From NCBI GenBank assembly GCA_024229515.1, contig JAAESI010000225.1, forward strand, positions 1-64,000: 64,000 nucleotides of DNA. Reading direction: 5' to 3'. How positions within the stretch are numbered: the first letter of the stretch is position 1; the number at the start of each line of letters is the position of its first letter. Both the position numbers and the translations under genes were made by a program. Positions 1 to 10,514 of this stretch are shown piece by piece. The stretch comes from Pseudomonadota bacterium (GTDB lineage Bacteria > Myxococcota_A > UBA796 > UBA9615). The notes beneath the pieces were generated by a model that worked only from the letters and a program-made list of their open reading frames with translations, did no database searches and was not told the DNA's origin.

Positions 1-2
1 AG

Positions 3-2624
3 TTCAGCCCCGAAGAGCCCCTCGCCATCCTCGACGGTGAAGCCGTCGACGGCATCTGGACGCTCGACCTGGTCGACTGCTGCGGCGGCGACGATGGCGT
101 GCTCGTGGACTGGAGCCTGCAGTTCGTCGGTGACGTCCTCGGCGATGCGGACGGCGACGGCTCGGTCGACTCCTGCGGCGACTGCGACGCGACCGACGAC
201 ACGATCTTCCCGGGCGCCGAGGAAATCTGCGACGACACGATCGACCAGGACTGCAGCGGTGCGGACGACCTCGACGACGAGGACGAAGACCTCTTCTCCA
301 ACGTCGCTTGCGGCGGCGACGACTGCGACGACACGGACGCGACGATCAACCCCGACGCGCTCGAGCTCTGCAACGACGGCATCGACCAGAACTGCAACGC
401 CGACGAGGCGGGTGACAACCCGGACGACCTCTTCGACAACGATCTGGACGGTTCGCTCTGCGACGCCGACTGCGACGACGAGGACCCCGCGGCCTTCCCC
501 GGTTCCCCGGAGATCTGCGACGACCTCATCGACAACAACTGCGACGGCCTGGTCGACACGGGCGACGCGGACCTCGACGGGTTCGACTGCGACGTCGACT
601 GCGACGACACGAACCCGGCGATCTTCCCGGGTGCGCCCGAGGTGCTGTGCGACCTCCTCGACAACGACTGCGACCCGACCACCACGCCGGACAACGACGA
701 CGGTGACCTGGACTCGTTCCTCTGCCTCGACGACTGCGACGACAGCAACCCGGCGATCAACCCGGCCGCGCTCGAGATTCCCTGCGACGGGATCGACAAC
801 GACTGCGACGACGAGATCGACACGGACGGCGGCGCGGACAACGACGTGGACGGCGACGGCGCCACCTGCGACGTCGACTGCGACGACAACGACGACACCC
901 GCTCGCCGGACTTCAACGAGCTCTGCGACGACGGCATCGACAACGACTGCGACCCGTCCACGGACGACGACCAGGACGCGGACCTCGACGGCTTCGGCTG
1001 CATCGACGACTGCGACGACGAGGACCCGCTGACCTTCCCGGGTGCCCCGGAGATCTGCGCCGACTCCATCGACCAGGACTGCGACGGAACGGCTGACGAG
1101 CTTGCTGCGGACGAGTACGACCTCGCCGATGGCGAAGCGGTCCGCATCGGACTGTGCTCGTTCAGCTTCGAGTTCTGCGGTGGATTCTTCGACGAGGTCT
1201 TCGTCAACGACAACGGCATCCTCAGCTTCGCCGGAGCCTTCGGGAACTCGGCCGAGAACGTCACCGACTTCGAGGAGAACGCTCCCCTCGTCGCCGGCCT
1301 CTGGACGAACCTCGACCCCGGCACCGCCGGCACGGTGGAGGTCATCGAGGATGACGGCGTCTCCGTGGAGGTCATCTACACGGGCGTGAGCCAGTTCGGT
1401 CTCCCCGGCACGGCCAACACCGTCAGCCTGACCCTGTGGCAGACCGGCGGCGCGACGCTCGACTACGGCAACGTGGACGAGCAGGGCGGCATGGTCGGCT
1501 TCACCTGCGGCACCGGCGGCATCCCCACCGACCTCAGCGAGCCGGACGAGTACGGCGTCGGCACCCACGGTTCCGGCACGGACCAGGGCATCTTCGAGCA
1601 GTTCAGCGACCTCGGTTCGCCGAACGACCTCGAGGACGGCGTGGTCGAGCTCTGCCTGACCACCGACGGTGACGACGGTGACGGAGACGGCTGGACCGCC
1701 TTCTGCGGCGACTGCGACGACGCGGACGACACCACGTTCCCCGGCGCCGACGAGCTGTGCGACACCATCGACAACGACTGCGACGGCGAAGTGGACGACG
1801 TCGACAACGACGACGATGGCTTCATCGACGAGGACTGCGGCGGCGACGACTGCGACGACTCCGACGCGGACAGCAACCCGGACGGCATCGAGATCTGCGA
1901 CGGTCTGGACAACGACTGCGACGGCGACATCGAGGACGGTGGCGCGGACGAGGACGGCGATGGCTTCCAGATCTGCGGCGGCGACTGCAACGACACCGAC
2001 GCGGCCGTCAACCCGGACGCCGAGGAGGTCTGCGACCTCATCGACAACGACTGCGACGGCGTCGAGGACAACGGGTTCAACTCCGACCTCGACGACGACG
2101 GCTTCGTGTCGGTGGAGTGCGGCGGCGACGACTGCGACGACCAGCGCGCCAGCTCCAACCCGGACGGCGTCGAGGTCTGCGATCTCGCCGACAACGACTG
2201 CAACGACGAGGTCGACGACATCGACGTGGACGAAGATGGCTTCCTCGACGCGGACTGCGACGGCGACGACTGCGACGACGCCAACGCCGACACCAACCCG
2301 GGCGCTGACGAGGTTCCGTACGACGGCATCGACAACGACTGCGACGGTGAGGACACGGTCGACGCCGACGGCGACGGCTTCGCCGACACCAGCGTCGACG
2401 GCGGCATCGACTGCGACGATGGCGACGACGCCGTCTTCCCGGGCACCGAGGAGATCTGCGACGACGAGATCGACAACGACTGCGACGAGACGACCGACGC
2501 GGACGATGAGGAGTGCGGTGCTTGCGCCGATTGCGCGACCTCCGTCGGCGCCTCGCCTCAGGGCACGGGCCTGCTGGGTCTGCTGATGGCGCTGGCCATC
2601 GGCTTCCGCCGCCGCCGCAGCTGA
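3..2624 (+). CDS. MopE-repeat surface protein with P-domain remnant and MYXO-CTERM-like tail (5' partial)
   Basis: The frame is open from the left edge, so the N-terminus lies outside the window. The first visible ~45 residues (GIWTLDLVD...DDGVLVDWSLQF) resemble the end of a proprotein-convertase P/Homo B domain. Seven MopE-type repeats follow (DCDD...PGA.EICDD.IDNDCDG, roughly 35 residues each), then a ~170-residue repeat-free beta-rich domain (about nt 1100-1660), then six more repeats. The C-terminus is Cys-containing, then has a hydrophobic stretch (LLGLLMALAIG) and RRRR, the layout of MYXO-CTERM/GlyGly-CTERM sorting tails. The repeats are known as a putative metal-binding motif, so an exported, surface-anchored, perhaps Ca2+-binding adhesin is inferred. 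A peptidase domain may precede it outside the window. Confidence 0.88.
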   Translation, partial: FSPEEPLAILDGEAVDGIWTLDLVDCCGGDDGVLVDWSLQFVGDVLGDADGDGSVDSCGDCDATDDTIFPGAEEICDDTIDQDCSGADDLDDEDEDLFSNVACGGDDCDDTDATINPDALELCNDGIDQNCNADEAGDNPDDLFDNDLDGSLCDADCDDEDPAAFPGSPEICDDLIDNNCDGLVDTGDADLDGFDCDVDCDDTNPAIFPGAPEVLCDLLDNDCDPTTTPDNDDGDLDSFLCLDDCDDSNPAINPAALEIPCDGIDNDCDDEIDTDGGADNDVDGDGATCDVDCDDNDDTRSPDFNELCDDGIDNDCDPSTDDDQDADLDGFGCIDDCDDEDPLTFPGAPEICADSIDQDCDGTADELAADEYDLADGEAVRIGLCSFSFEFCGGFFDEVFVNDNGILSFAGAFGNSAENVTDFEENAPLVAGLWTNLDPGTAGTVEVIEDDGVSVEVIYTGVSQFGLPGTANTVSLTLWQTGGATLDYGNVDEQGGMVGFTCGTGGIPTDLSEPDEYGVGTHGSGTDQGIFEQFSDLGSPNDLEDGVVELCLTTDGDDGDGDGWTAFCGDCDDADDTTFPGADELCDTIDNDCDGEVDDVDNDDDGFIDEDCGGDDCDDSDADSNPDGIEICDGLDNDCDGDIEDGGADEDGDGFQICGGDCNDTDAAVNPDAEEVCDLIDNDCDGVEDNGFNSDLDDDGFVSVECGGDDCDDQRASSNPDGVEVCDLADNDCNDEVDDIDVDEDGFLDADCDGDDCDDANADTNPGADEVPYDGIDNDCDGEDTVDADGDGFADTSVDGGIDCDDGDDAVFPGTEEICDDEIDNDCDETTDADDEECGACADCATSVGASPQGTGLLGLLMALAIGFRRRRS

Positions 2625-3354
2625 GTTACGACACGCTCTGGGAGGCGGCCTGGAATCAGGCCGCCTCCACGGGCCCCGGCTTTCGATCGCGGTACGCGAT
2701 CCTCGTCCGACTCCTCGAGTCCTTCGGAGTCTCCGGACGAATCCTCGACTACGGCGCCGGGCGTGGTCACCTCCTGAGCAAGCTGCACACGCGCTTCCCC
2801 TGGCTGGAGCTCTCCGCCTTCGAGACGGCACCCGCCGCCGCGGAGCACCTGCGCTCCCTGCCGTTCCTGCAGGCCGTGCACGAGGGCCAACTCGAGCTGG
2901 ACCACGCCGGCTTCCACACGATCATCGCGTCCGAAGTCCTGGAACACATCGAGGACGACGCGGGCACGCTCGCCACGATGGTCGGGGCCCTCCGCCCGGG
3001 GGGGCGGCTGTACCTGACGGTGCCGCTGCACGCGAAGCACTGGACGAAGGTCGATGACGCGGTGGGCCACGTGCGTCGGTACGGGGTCGGGGAGCTCGCC
3101 GGAATGTGCCGCCACGAGGGGCTGGAGATCGAGGCGGACCGAGCGATCGGCTTCCCGTTCTACAACGCCTACTACCGCCGCCTGGGGCGCAAGACCCCGC
3201 AGGAGTCGGCGGCTCGGCTTGGGGGGCCAGTCACGCGGCTGGCATCGTATGCGGTGGCGGCGGTCTTCCTGCTGGAGAGCCGCTGGAGCACGCCGCGCGG
3301 CACTCGCGGCATCGTCGTAGCGCGCAAGCCGCTGGACAAGGAGAGTCGAGGACG

Positions 3355-3358
<4 letters not shown>
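2621..3358 (+). CDS. class I SAM-dependent methyltransferase
   Basis: About 245 residues with a Rossmann methyltransferase core. Motif I is LDYGAGRG near residue 35, an acidic post-I region follows, ASEVLEHIED is the motif-IV region, and LRPGGRLYLTVP is the motif-V region. The substrate is not evident; related proteins act on small metabolites, quinones or cell-surface glycans. No ATG, GTG or TTG lies close to the domain start. CTG at 2621 overlaps the TGA of the upstream gene as CTGA and gives LSYDTLWEAAWN, so it is the preferred start. An ATG at 2513 would add 36 Arg/Pro-rich residues that read like a shadow of the upstream gene. The 3' end overlaps the ABC ATPase by 4 bp (GTGA), which suggests translational coupling. 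Confidence 0.78.
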
Positions 3359-4057
<699 letters not shown>

Positions 4058-4074
<17 letters not shown>

Positions 4075-5482
4075 ACCAACCCGACGCCGGAGCTCGCCCC
4101 GCCGTCGGATCCTGACGGTCGCCCGCCGGGAGTTCATCGCGACAGTGACCCGGGTGGGCTACCTCGTGACGCTCGTGGCCATGCCGGCGCTGTTGGCCGC
4201 GATCGCGCTGCTCCCCACCGTGGGGGTGGCGTTGTCCGGCGGGGAAGAGCAGCTCCTGGGCATCAAGAAGGCGTCCGAGCTGACGCGGGTGGGGGTGGTG
4301 GATCTGGCCGACCCGCCGGTCATCCTCGCCACCTCGATCCAGTGGCACAACGACGACCAGGGGGCGGCGCGAGCCGAGGATCGGCAGCTGCCCGAGCACC
4401 TGCACGAGCCCGAGTCCGACCTCCCGGAGATCTTCCAGGGCGACCCCCTCCTGGCGAACATCGACTACGGCGGGTTCGACGGCAACCGGCGGCTGGAGCT
4501 GGTCTCGTTCGCCACCCGCGAGGCCGCCCAGGAGGCGACCCTGGCGGGGGACGTGGACGAGGTCTTCGTCCTGCTGCCGGAGTACTGGAGCACTTCGCAG
4601 ATCACGGTGCTGATCCCCACCGAGCGGCCCCTCAACCCCGGCGCCTACTCGGGCAAGACGTCGGTCGCGCGGCTCATTCGGCACTCGCTCCTGGCCCCCC
4701 GCATCGACGAGCCCGCCGTACTTGAGCGCATGCTCCAGGTGATGGAGGTCGACGAGGAGATCCTCGATCCGACCACCGACGCGAGCGCGCCGGGGAGCCT
4801 GGATCAGGCCCTCGCGACGCTGGTTCCGGTCCTGTTCGCGATGTTCTTCTCGATGATGATCTTCGTCTCTTCGGGCTACCTGCTCGACGGCGTGGGGGAG
4901 GAGAAGGAGAACCGCGTCTTGGAGATCCTGCTGGCCAGCGTCACCGCCGAGGAGCTGCTGCTGGGGAAGATGGTCGGCCTCGGGGCCGCGGGTCTGCTGC
5001 AGTCGCTGTTCTTCGCCGCCGTCGGTCTGGGACCGCTGCTGCTGCTGGGAGGCGCGGGCGTCGGCGCGATGGACATCGTCGCGATGTTCCTGTGCGCCAC
5101 CCTCGGATTCGCGATGTACGCATCCCTGATGGGGGCCAGCGGAGCGGTCGCCGGCAACCGCCACGAAGGACGCCAGATCAGCGCGTTCTGGACCCTGCTG
5201 GCGGCGTCCCCGCTGTTCCTCCTGCTGGCCTTCATGACCGGCGAGGACCCGCCGATCGCCGTCGCCCTGAGCCTCGCCCCCCCCACCGCGCCGATCGCGA
5301 TGACGCTGCGCCTGGGCGCCGGCGATGTGCCGATGTGGCAGCTGGGGCTGAGTCTGGCCCTCATGGCAGCGACGGCGTACGGTGCTTGGCGGGTCGGCTC
5401 CCGGGTGTTCCGCGTGGCGATCCTGATGACGGGCGCGAGGCCGTCGCTGAAGCAGGTCTGGGGCTGGGTCCGCCGTGGTTGA
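4058..5482 (+). CDS. ABC-2 family transporter permease (NatB-like)
   Basis: 474 residues with the ABC-2 permease layout: one N-terminal membrane segment (about residues 25-50), a large ~200-residue extracytoplasmic domain, then about five C-terminal membrane segments. GEEKENRVLEILLASVTAEELLLGKM, about residues 283-308, is the conserved ABC-2 coupling region. It partners the ATPase encoded immediately upstream. GTG 4058 is chosen because it lies inside the ATPase gene and yields a short basic N-terminus leading straight to the first membrane helix. The last codons overlap the start of the kinase gene (GTG 5475), so expression is probably coupled. Confidence 0.9.
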
Positions 5483-7236
5483 ACGCATCCCCCTGGGAGG
5501 CTTCCTTCTCGACCGCAAGATCGGACGCGGCGGCATGGCCGACGTCTGGCGGGGAACCCACGCCGACGGCACCCGCGTGGCGGTCAAGGCCCTCAAGCAG
5601 TCGACGTCGGCCGATCCCGACTTCGTGGCCGGCTTCCGCAGCGAAGTGCGGGCGGCCGCGGCCCTCGCCCATCCCCGCATCACCCGGGTCTACGACCACG
5701 GCGTCATCACCGAGGAAGCGGACCTCGTCTCGGGCGGGCGGCTCGTCGCGGGAGCGCCGTACCTCGTGATGGAGCTCGCCACCGGAGGCACCCTGTCGCC
5801 GCACTGCGGACGCTCGGACTGGCCGTCGATCAAGCGGGCGCTGATGGGGGTGCTGGACGGCCTCGCCCACGCCCATGCCCGGAACGTGGTCCACCGGGAC
5901 ATCAAGCCGGCCAACGTGCTCGTCGCGGGCAAGGACCTGGGCGACTGCAAGCTCACCGACTTCGGCCTCGTCCACGCCTTGGACCGCCGCACCGAAGGCT
6001 CCAGGCTCGACAAGGACTTCGTCGGGACCCCCAGCTACATGGCCCCCGAGCAGCTGCACTGCCGCTGGCGGGACTACGGCCCGTGGACCGACCTGTACGC
6101 CCTGGGGTGCCTGGCATGGGCGCTCTGCGCGGGCGTCTCTCCGTTCGCCGGGGAGACCGTCGAGGAGGTCGTGGAGAACCACCTCATCGACGGCGCGGGG
6201 CGGTTCGAGCCCACTTGTGAGGTCCCCGAGGGACTGGAGGGCTGGATCCGCGAGCTGCTCCTCAAGGATCCGACCCGGCGCTACCGCCGCGCCATGGACG
6301 CTGCGTGGGCCCTGGCCCAACTGCGAGCGGGAGATCCTGGGAGCCGCGTCCCTCCCACGGCCGCCTCCAGCCTCGTGCTCCCTCACCCCTCCGAGGTGAC
6401 CACCCGGTCCGTCGACGCCACCGGCTTCGTGCTCACGAACGAGGAGGAGAGCATCCCGGCGTGGAAGCACGATCAGCGCGTGCCACCGTTCCCGTCGGAC
6501 TGGACCCGCCCCGACGACGACAACCTCGCCGCCCCGCTGCCCCTGCCCGGGGTGGGTCTTTCGCTGTTCGGGCTGCGGGCCCACGCTCTGGTCGGCCGCA
6601 TAACCGAACGCGACGACCTGTGGGAGGCGCTGGCCCACACCCGCCGGGAGGGGCGCGCCCGCCTCTGCCTCCTGGAGGGACCCTCGGGCTGCGGCAAGAC
6701 GACGCTGGCGGACTGGCTCGCCGAGCGCGCCCACGAGGTCGGCGCCGCGACGGTCGTGCGCGCCGGGCACAGCCCCCTCCCGGGCCCCCAGGACGGCGTC
6801 GGTCCGATGATCGCGCAGCAGCTCCGCGTCAGCGGCCTGCTCCCCCTGGAAACGCGGGCCCGGATCAGCAAGCTGCTGGACATCAGCGACGCCAGCGTGG
6901 GGGATATCTCCGCCCTCACCGAGCTAACCTCGCCAGCCCCCGAGGAGACGGGGAGAGCGGCTCGGTTTGGCGGCGCGGACGAGCGGCACGCCCTCGTCCG
7001 GCACCACCTCGAGCGGCTCGCGGCGGAGCGTCCGCTGGTCGTGGTCCTGGACGACCTGCAGTACGGGCGGGACTCGATCGAGTTCGTCGCCAACGTGCTT
7101 CTGGCGCAGTCCCACGCCCCCGCGCCGATCCTCATCGTGGCGACGGCACAGAGCGAGGCCCTGGCCGATCGGCCCGACGCGGCCGCCGCCATCGGCGTGC
7201 TGGTCGGCGCCCCCGACACCCTCCACCTCAAGCTCG

Positions 7237-7248
7237 CCCCCCCCCCCC
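7237..7248 (+). repeat. homopolymer of 12 C causing a frameshift
   Basis: Twelve consecutive C lie between GCT and GCGGAG of the kinase-ATPase gene. Eleven would read LAPPPAEWR in frame. Length variation by one base switches the reading frame. Confidence 0.9.
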
Positions 7249-7710
7249 GCGGAGTGGCGGGTCCGCCTCGTGCACGAGCTCCTCGGGCTGGACGGCGCGC
7301 TCGCGGAGCGGGTGCTGGAGCGCACCGCCGGCAACCCCCAGTTCGCCATCCAGTTGGTGGGGGACTGGGTCGAGCGGGGGCTCCTCGTCCCTGGACGACG
7401 CGGCTTCGAACTCGAAGCGGGGGCCAGCGCCGACGTGCCCGACACCCTCTCGGATGTCTGGCTCGGTCGGTTCGATCGCATGGCGAAGGACTGGCCCGCT
7501 GACGACATCCGTTCGGTCGAACTGGCCGCGCTGATGTGCCAGGACATCCTCACCTTCGAGTGGAAGCGAGCCTGCACGCAGGCCGGTCTCACGGCCCGCC
7601 AGCGGGTGGTCGAGCGGCTGTTCGACACGGCCATGGCCCGCCCCCACCCCGACGGCGCCGACCTCGGCTGGTCCTTCACGCACGGCATGCTCCGAGCCGC
7701 CCTCGAGCGC

Positions 7711-7750
7711 CGGTGCATGGAGCGGGGGGACGGTGCATGGAGCGGGGGGA
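7711..7750 (+). repeat. 20-bp tandem duplication causing a frameshift
   Basis: Identical 20-bp units occupy 7711-7730 and 7731-7750 (each begins CGGTGCATGG and ends GGGGGA) and are followed by a partial third copy, CGGTG. Removing one unit restores the kinase gene frame. Confidence 0.95.
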
Positions 7751-9011
7751 CGGTGCCACGCTCCATCGAGCCGCCGCCGCCGCCCTTCGAAACCGGCCCG
7801 AGCGGTGGGCGCCCGCCCGGCTGGGCCGGCACATCCTCGCGGCGGGGGACGCGGACCGGGCCGTGGAGCCGCTGGACAAGGCGGTCGGCTTTGCGCTGTA
7901 CGACGGCGAAGTGCAGCACGCCGAGTTGCTGCTGACGGAGCTCGAGGCCGCGGTCGGCGCGGTCGACCAGGCGCCCCTTTCGCGGGAGTCGGTCCGCTTC
8001 CTGATGCTGCGCGCTCGGGTCCTGAGGAGGACCAGCCGCATCGACCGATCGGTCGAAGTGGCGGCCGCGGCGGCCCAGGCTGCCCGGGACGGGGGCCACG
8101 AGGATCTGCTCGCCCGGGCGCTGCTGGACTACGCCAACTGCCTCACCAGCGCCGGCGACCTTCGCCCCGCGCGTCCCCTCCTGGAGGAGGCGCTTCGCCG
8201 GTCGGATGAGCGAGGCGAGCAGGCGACGGTCGCCGCCTCCTGGCGCCACCTGGCCTACCTGGAGCTGTGTGAGGGGCGCCTCAAGCAGTCGCAGGACGCA
8301 GCCTGGCAAGCCATCCGCGGGCACAGCGAGATGGGGGATCCGGTCGGGGTCGCCAACGCCTACATGATGCTCGGACGGGCCACGTCGGCGTTGGGCCAGG
8401 TGGAGGTCGCCACCGCGCAGCTGACCCAGGCCCAGGACGCGTTCACCCGGTCGGGCGCCCGCTGGGGCATCGCCACCGTAGCCAACACCCTGGGCGACAT
8501 GCATCGCCGTCAGGGCGAAGCGGACGCGGAGGAGGAGTAGTACCGGCTGGCCGCGGAGACGTACGACGCGATCGGCTCCGACGACCGGGTCTACCCGACG
8601 ATCAACCTCGCCCTGCTGCTGACCGAGTCGGGCCGCTACGGGGAGGCACGGGATCTGGCCCGGTCCGCCCGCTCCGCGTTCGAGCGCCAGGGCCGCCACG
8701 CGATGGTGGGAGCCTGTTCGATCGTGATGCTTCCGTCGCTCGCCGCCCAGGAGCGATGGCGCACCTTCGATGTCGAGTCGGGCCGAGGCCGGGAGTCGTT
8801 GGAGGAGACCGGATTCAAGGAACTCGACATCGCCCGGATGGCTCAGCTCGCCGGGGACGTCGCCGCCGGTCGGGGCGACGCCAGCCGCGCCCGGGACGCC
8901 TACGCCATCGCGCTGGCTCAATTCGAGGGTCTGCAGCGGAACGACGGGGTCGAGGAGGTGACCCGCGCGCTGGAGGGACTGGCGGGGCTCGCGTAAGCTT
9001 CGCGTTCCCCT

Positions 9012-10514
9012 ATGGCACGCCGCAAACATCCGCCGCTGGAGGCCGGAACCCACTTGGACCGGTTCCGCCTGGAGCGGCTCCTCGGCACGGGTGCGTTCGG
9101 GCAGGTGTGGCTCGCCATGGACGAGGGAAGCCACGGCTTCCGCAAGCGGGTCGCCCTCAAGATCCTCGCCAAGACGACCAACCAGAAGCGGATCGACGCG
9201 CTGTTCCGCGAGGCCCGGATCTGCGGCGCGCTCAACCACCCCGGCATCGTCGACGTCTACGGCGTCATGCAGACCGACGATGCGTCCTTCATCATCATGG
9301 AGTTCGTCGAGGGAGAGACGCTCTCGGCGCTGTGGAAGGACCTGGAGTTCCTCAGCGTCCGGTTCCCCCGCTCGATCATCCTCGACATCGGGATCTCGGT
9401 CTGCGAGGCGCTGTACCACGGCTGGACGGCGCAGGACGAAAGCGGAAACGACCTCCACATCGTCCACCGGGACCTGAAACCCGCGAACATCATGATCTCG
9501 GACCGCGGATCCGTGTTGGTGTGCGATTTCGGCATCGCCAAGGTCCCCACCGACGTGGAGACCACGCGCACCGGCAAGCTCAAGGGCACGCCGTCGTACC
9601 TGGCGCCGGAGCTGTGGCAGGGCAAGCGGAACTTCCGGCCCGCCATCGATCTGTGGAGCCTCGGCGTCATCCTGTGGGAGATGACGGCCGGGAGACGCTT
9701 CTTCGGACGCGCCGGCATGGCGGAGATCTTCGACCTCGTCTCCAGCCGCAGCCCGGCCGCCGAGGCGTTGGAGCTGTCGGGGTACTTCCCCCAGTTGGTG
9801 CCGGTCGTGGAGAAGCTGCTGCAGCGTGAACAGGACGGTCGCTACCAAAGCGCGCTGGAGGTCGCGGACAAGCTCCGCGCGATCCGCAACGAGATCGGCG
9901 CCAGCGGCGACCTGCTCCAGTTCAGCCGCCTCGTCCGGGCCGGACGGCTCGAGCCCGAGGACCGCCAGGGGAGCCTCGTGGCCTTGCCGGCGCTGCCGAT
10001 GGGGGCCCTCGATTGGGAGCCCCTCATCGCGGTCGCGTCGGGGGACGGGGGCGCACCGGCATCGCCGTCGACTCCCTGGGACACCGCATCCCACGCGCTC
10101 GCCATCGGGCCCGATCCCAACGACCCGCACGCGGGCAAACCCGACGAGCGGACCAACAGCGGACAGGCCGAGGCGTTGGACGAGGGGAAGATCTCCCCGC
10201 TGACCACCGACGGCGTGCCCGATCCCTTCGGCGCGGTAAACACGGGGCTCCCCAAGGCACTCGAGGATGCGCCCACCAAGCGCCACCAGCAGGCCATCGG
10301 AGCGCCCGTGGGGACGGCTGCGCCGACCGACGATGTGGGCGATGCGGACCCCGATCTGGTGACCGTGAAGCTCGACGCAGAGCCGACGCCTCCCGATCCG
10401 ATCGACGATGACGAGCCGCTCCCGTCGTTCTCGGGCCCGCCCTGGCCGGCCATCGCTGTCGGCGTAGCGGCCGCGATCATCGCCGCGGGGCTGATCATCA
10501 AGGCGCTGATGTGA
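9012..10514 (+). CDS. membrane-anchored Ser/Thr protein kinase
   Basis: 500 residues. The N-terminal kinase domain (about residues 15-290) has the G-loop LGTGAFGQV, the VALK lysine, HRDLKPANI, DFGIAK and GTPSYLAPE, so all catalytic elements are present. It is followed by a low-complexity Pro/Asp-rich linker and a C-terminal membrane helix (about 478-497, IAVGVAAAIIAAGLIIKAL) with almost nothing beyond it. The kinase domain should therefore face the cytoplasm on a tail anchor. It starts 15 bp after the broken kinase-TPR gene and overlaps the GH31 gene by 4 bp, so it sits in the same operon. Partners are unknown. Confidence 0.93.
   Translation: MARRKHPPLEAGTHLDRFRLERLLGTGAFGQVWLAMDEGSHGFRKRVALKILAKTTNQKRIDALFREARICGALNHPGIVDVYGVMQTDDASFIIMEFVEGETLSALWKDLEFLSVRFPRSIILDIGISVCEALYHGWTAQDESGNDLHIVHRDLKPANIMISDRGSVLVCDFGIAKVPTDVETTRTGKLKGTPSYLAPELWQGKRNFRPAIDLWSLGVILWEMTAGRRFFGRAGMAEIFDLVSSRSPAAEALELSGYFPQLVPVVEKLLQREQDGRYQSALEVADKLRAIRNEIGASGDLLQFSRLVRAGRLEPEDRQGSLVALPALPMGALDWEPLIAVASGDGGAPASPSTPWDTASHALAIGPDPNDPHAGKPDERTNSGQAEALDEGKISPLTTDGVPDPFGAVNTGLPKALEDAPTKRHQQAIGAPVGTAAPTDDVGDADPDLVTVKLDAEPTPPDPIDDDEPLPSFSGPPWPAIAVGVAAAIIAAGLIIKALM

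Larger units (their letters stand above)
5475..8996 (+). pseudogene. Ser/Thr protein kinase - AAA ATPase - TPR signalling protein, broken by two frameshifts and an amber codon
   Basis: Repairing the lesions gives a 1166-residue protein. It has a kinase domain (VAVKALK lysine, HRDIKPANV, DFGLV, GTPSYMAPEQ; about residues 1-290), a linker, an AAA/NACHT-like ATPase (Walker A GPSGCGKTT, Walker B VVVLDDLQ) and C-terminal TPR-like helices, an architecture common in myxobacterial kinases. Three lesions are visible: a run of 12 C at 7237-7248 (11 would keep frame), a 20-bp tandem duplication at 7711-7750 (one copy would keep frame), and TAG at 8538-8540 inside EEE*YRLAAE. With one C and one 20-bp unit removed the length is an exact multiple of three ending in TAA at 8994-8996. 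It is either a decaying gene or affected by sequence error. Without repair, translation stops at 7502 after the kinase and Walker motifs. Confidence 0.85.

Noticed and set aside
1700..2624. Direct repeats like a CRISPR or satellite
   Set aside because: They encode Cys/Asp MopE protein repeats with varied DNA, in frame; spacers are not unique, so it is not an array.
6924..10286. Very long open frame on the minus strand opposite the two kinase genes
   Set aside because: It is the antisense shadow of real kinase genes in GC-rich DNA. Its translation has no domains and is biased to Arg, Gly and Ala.
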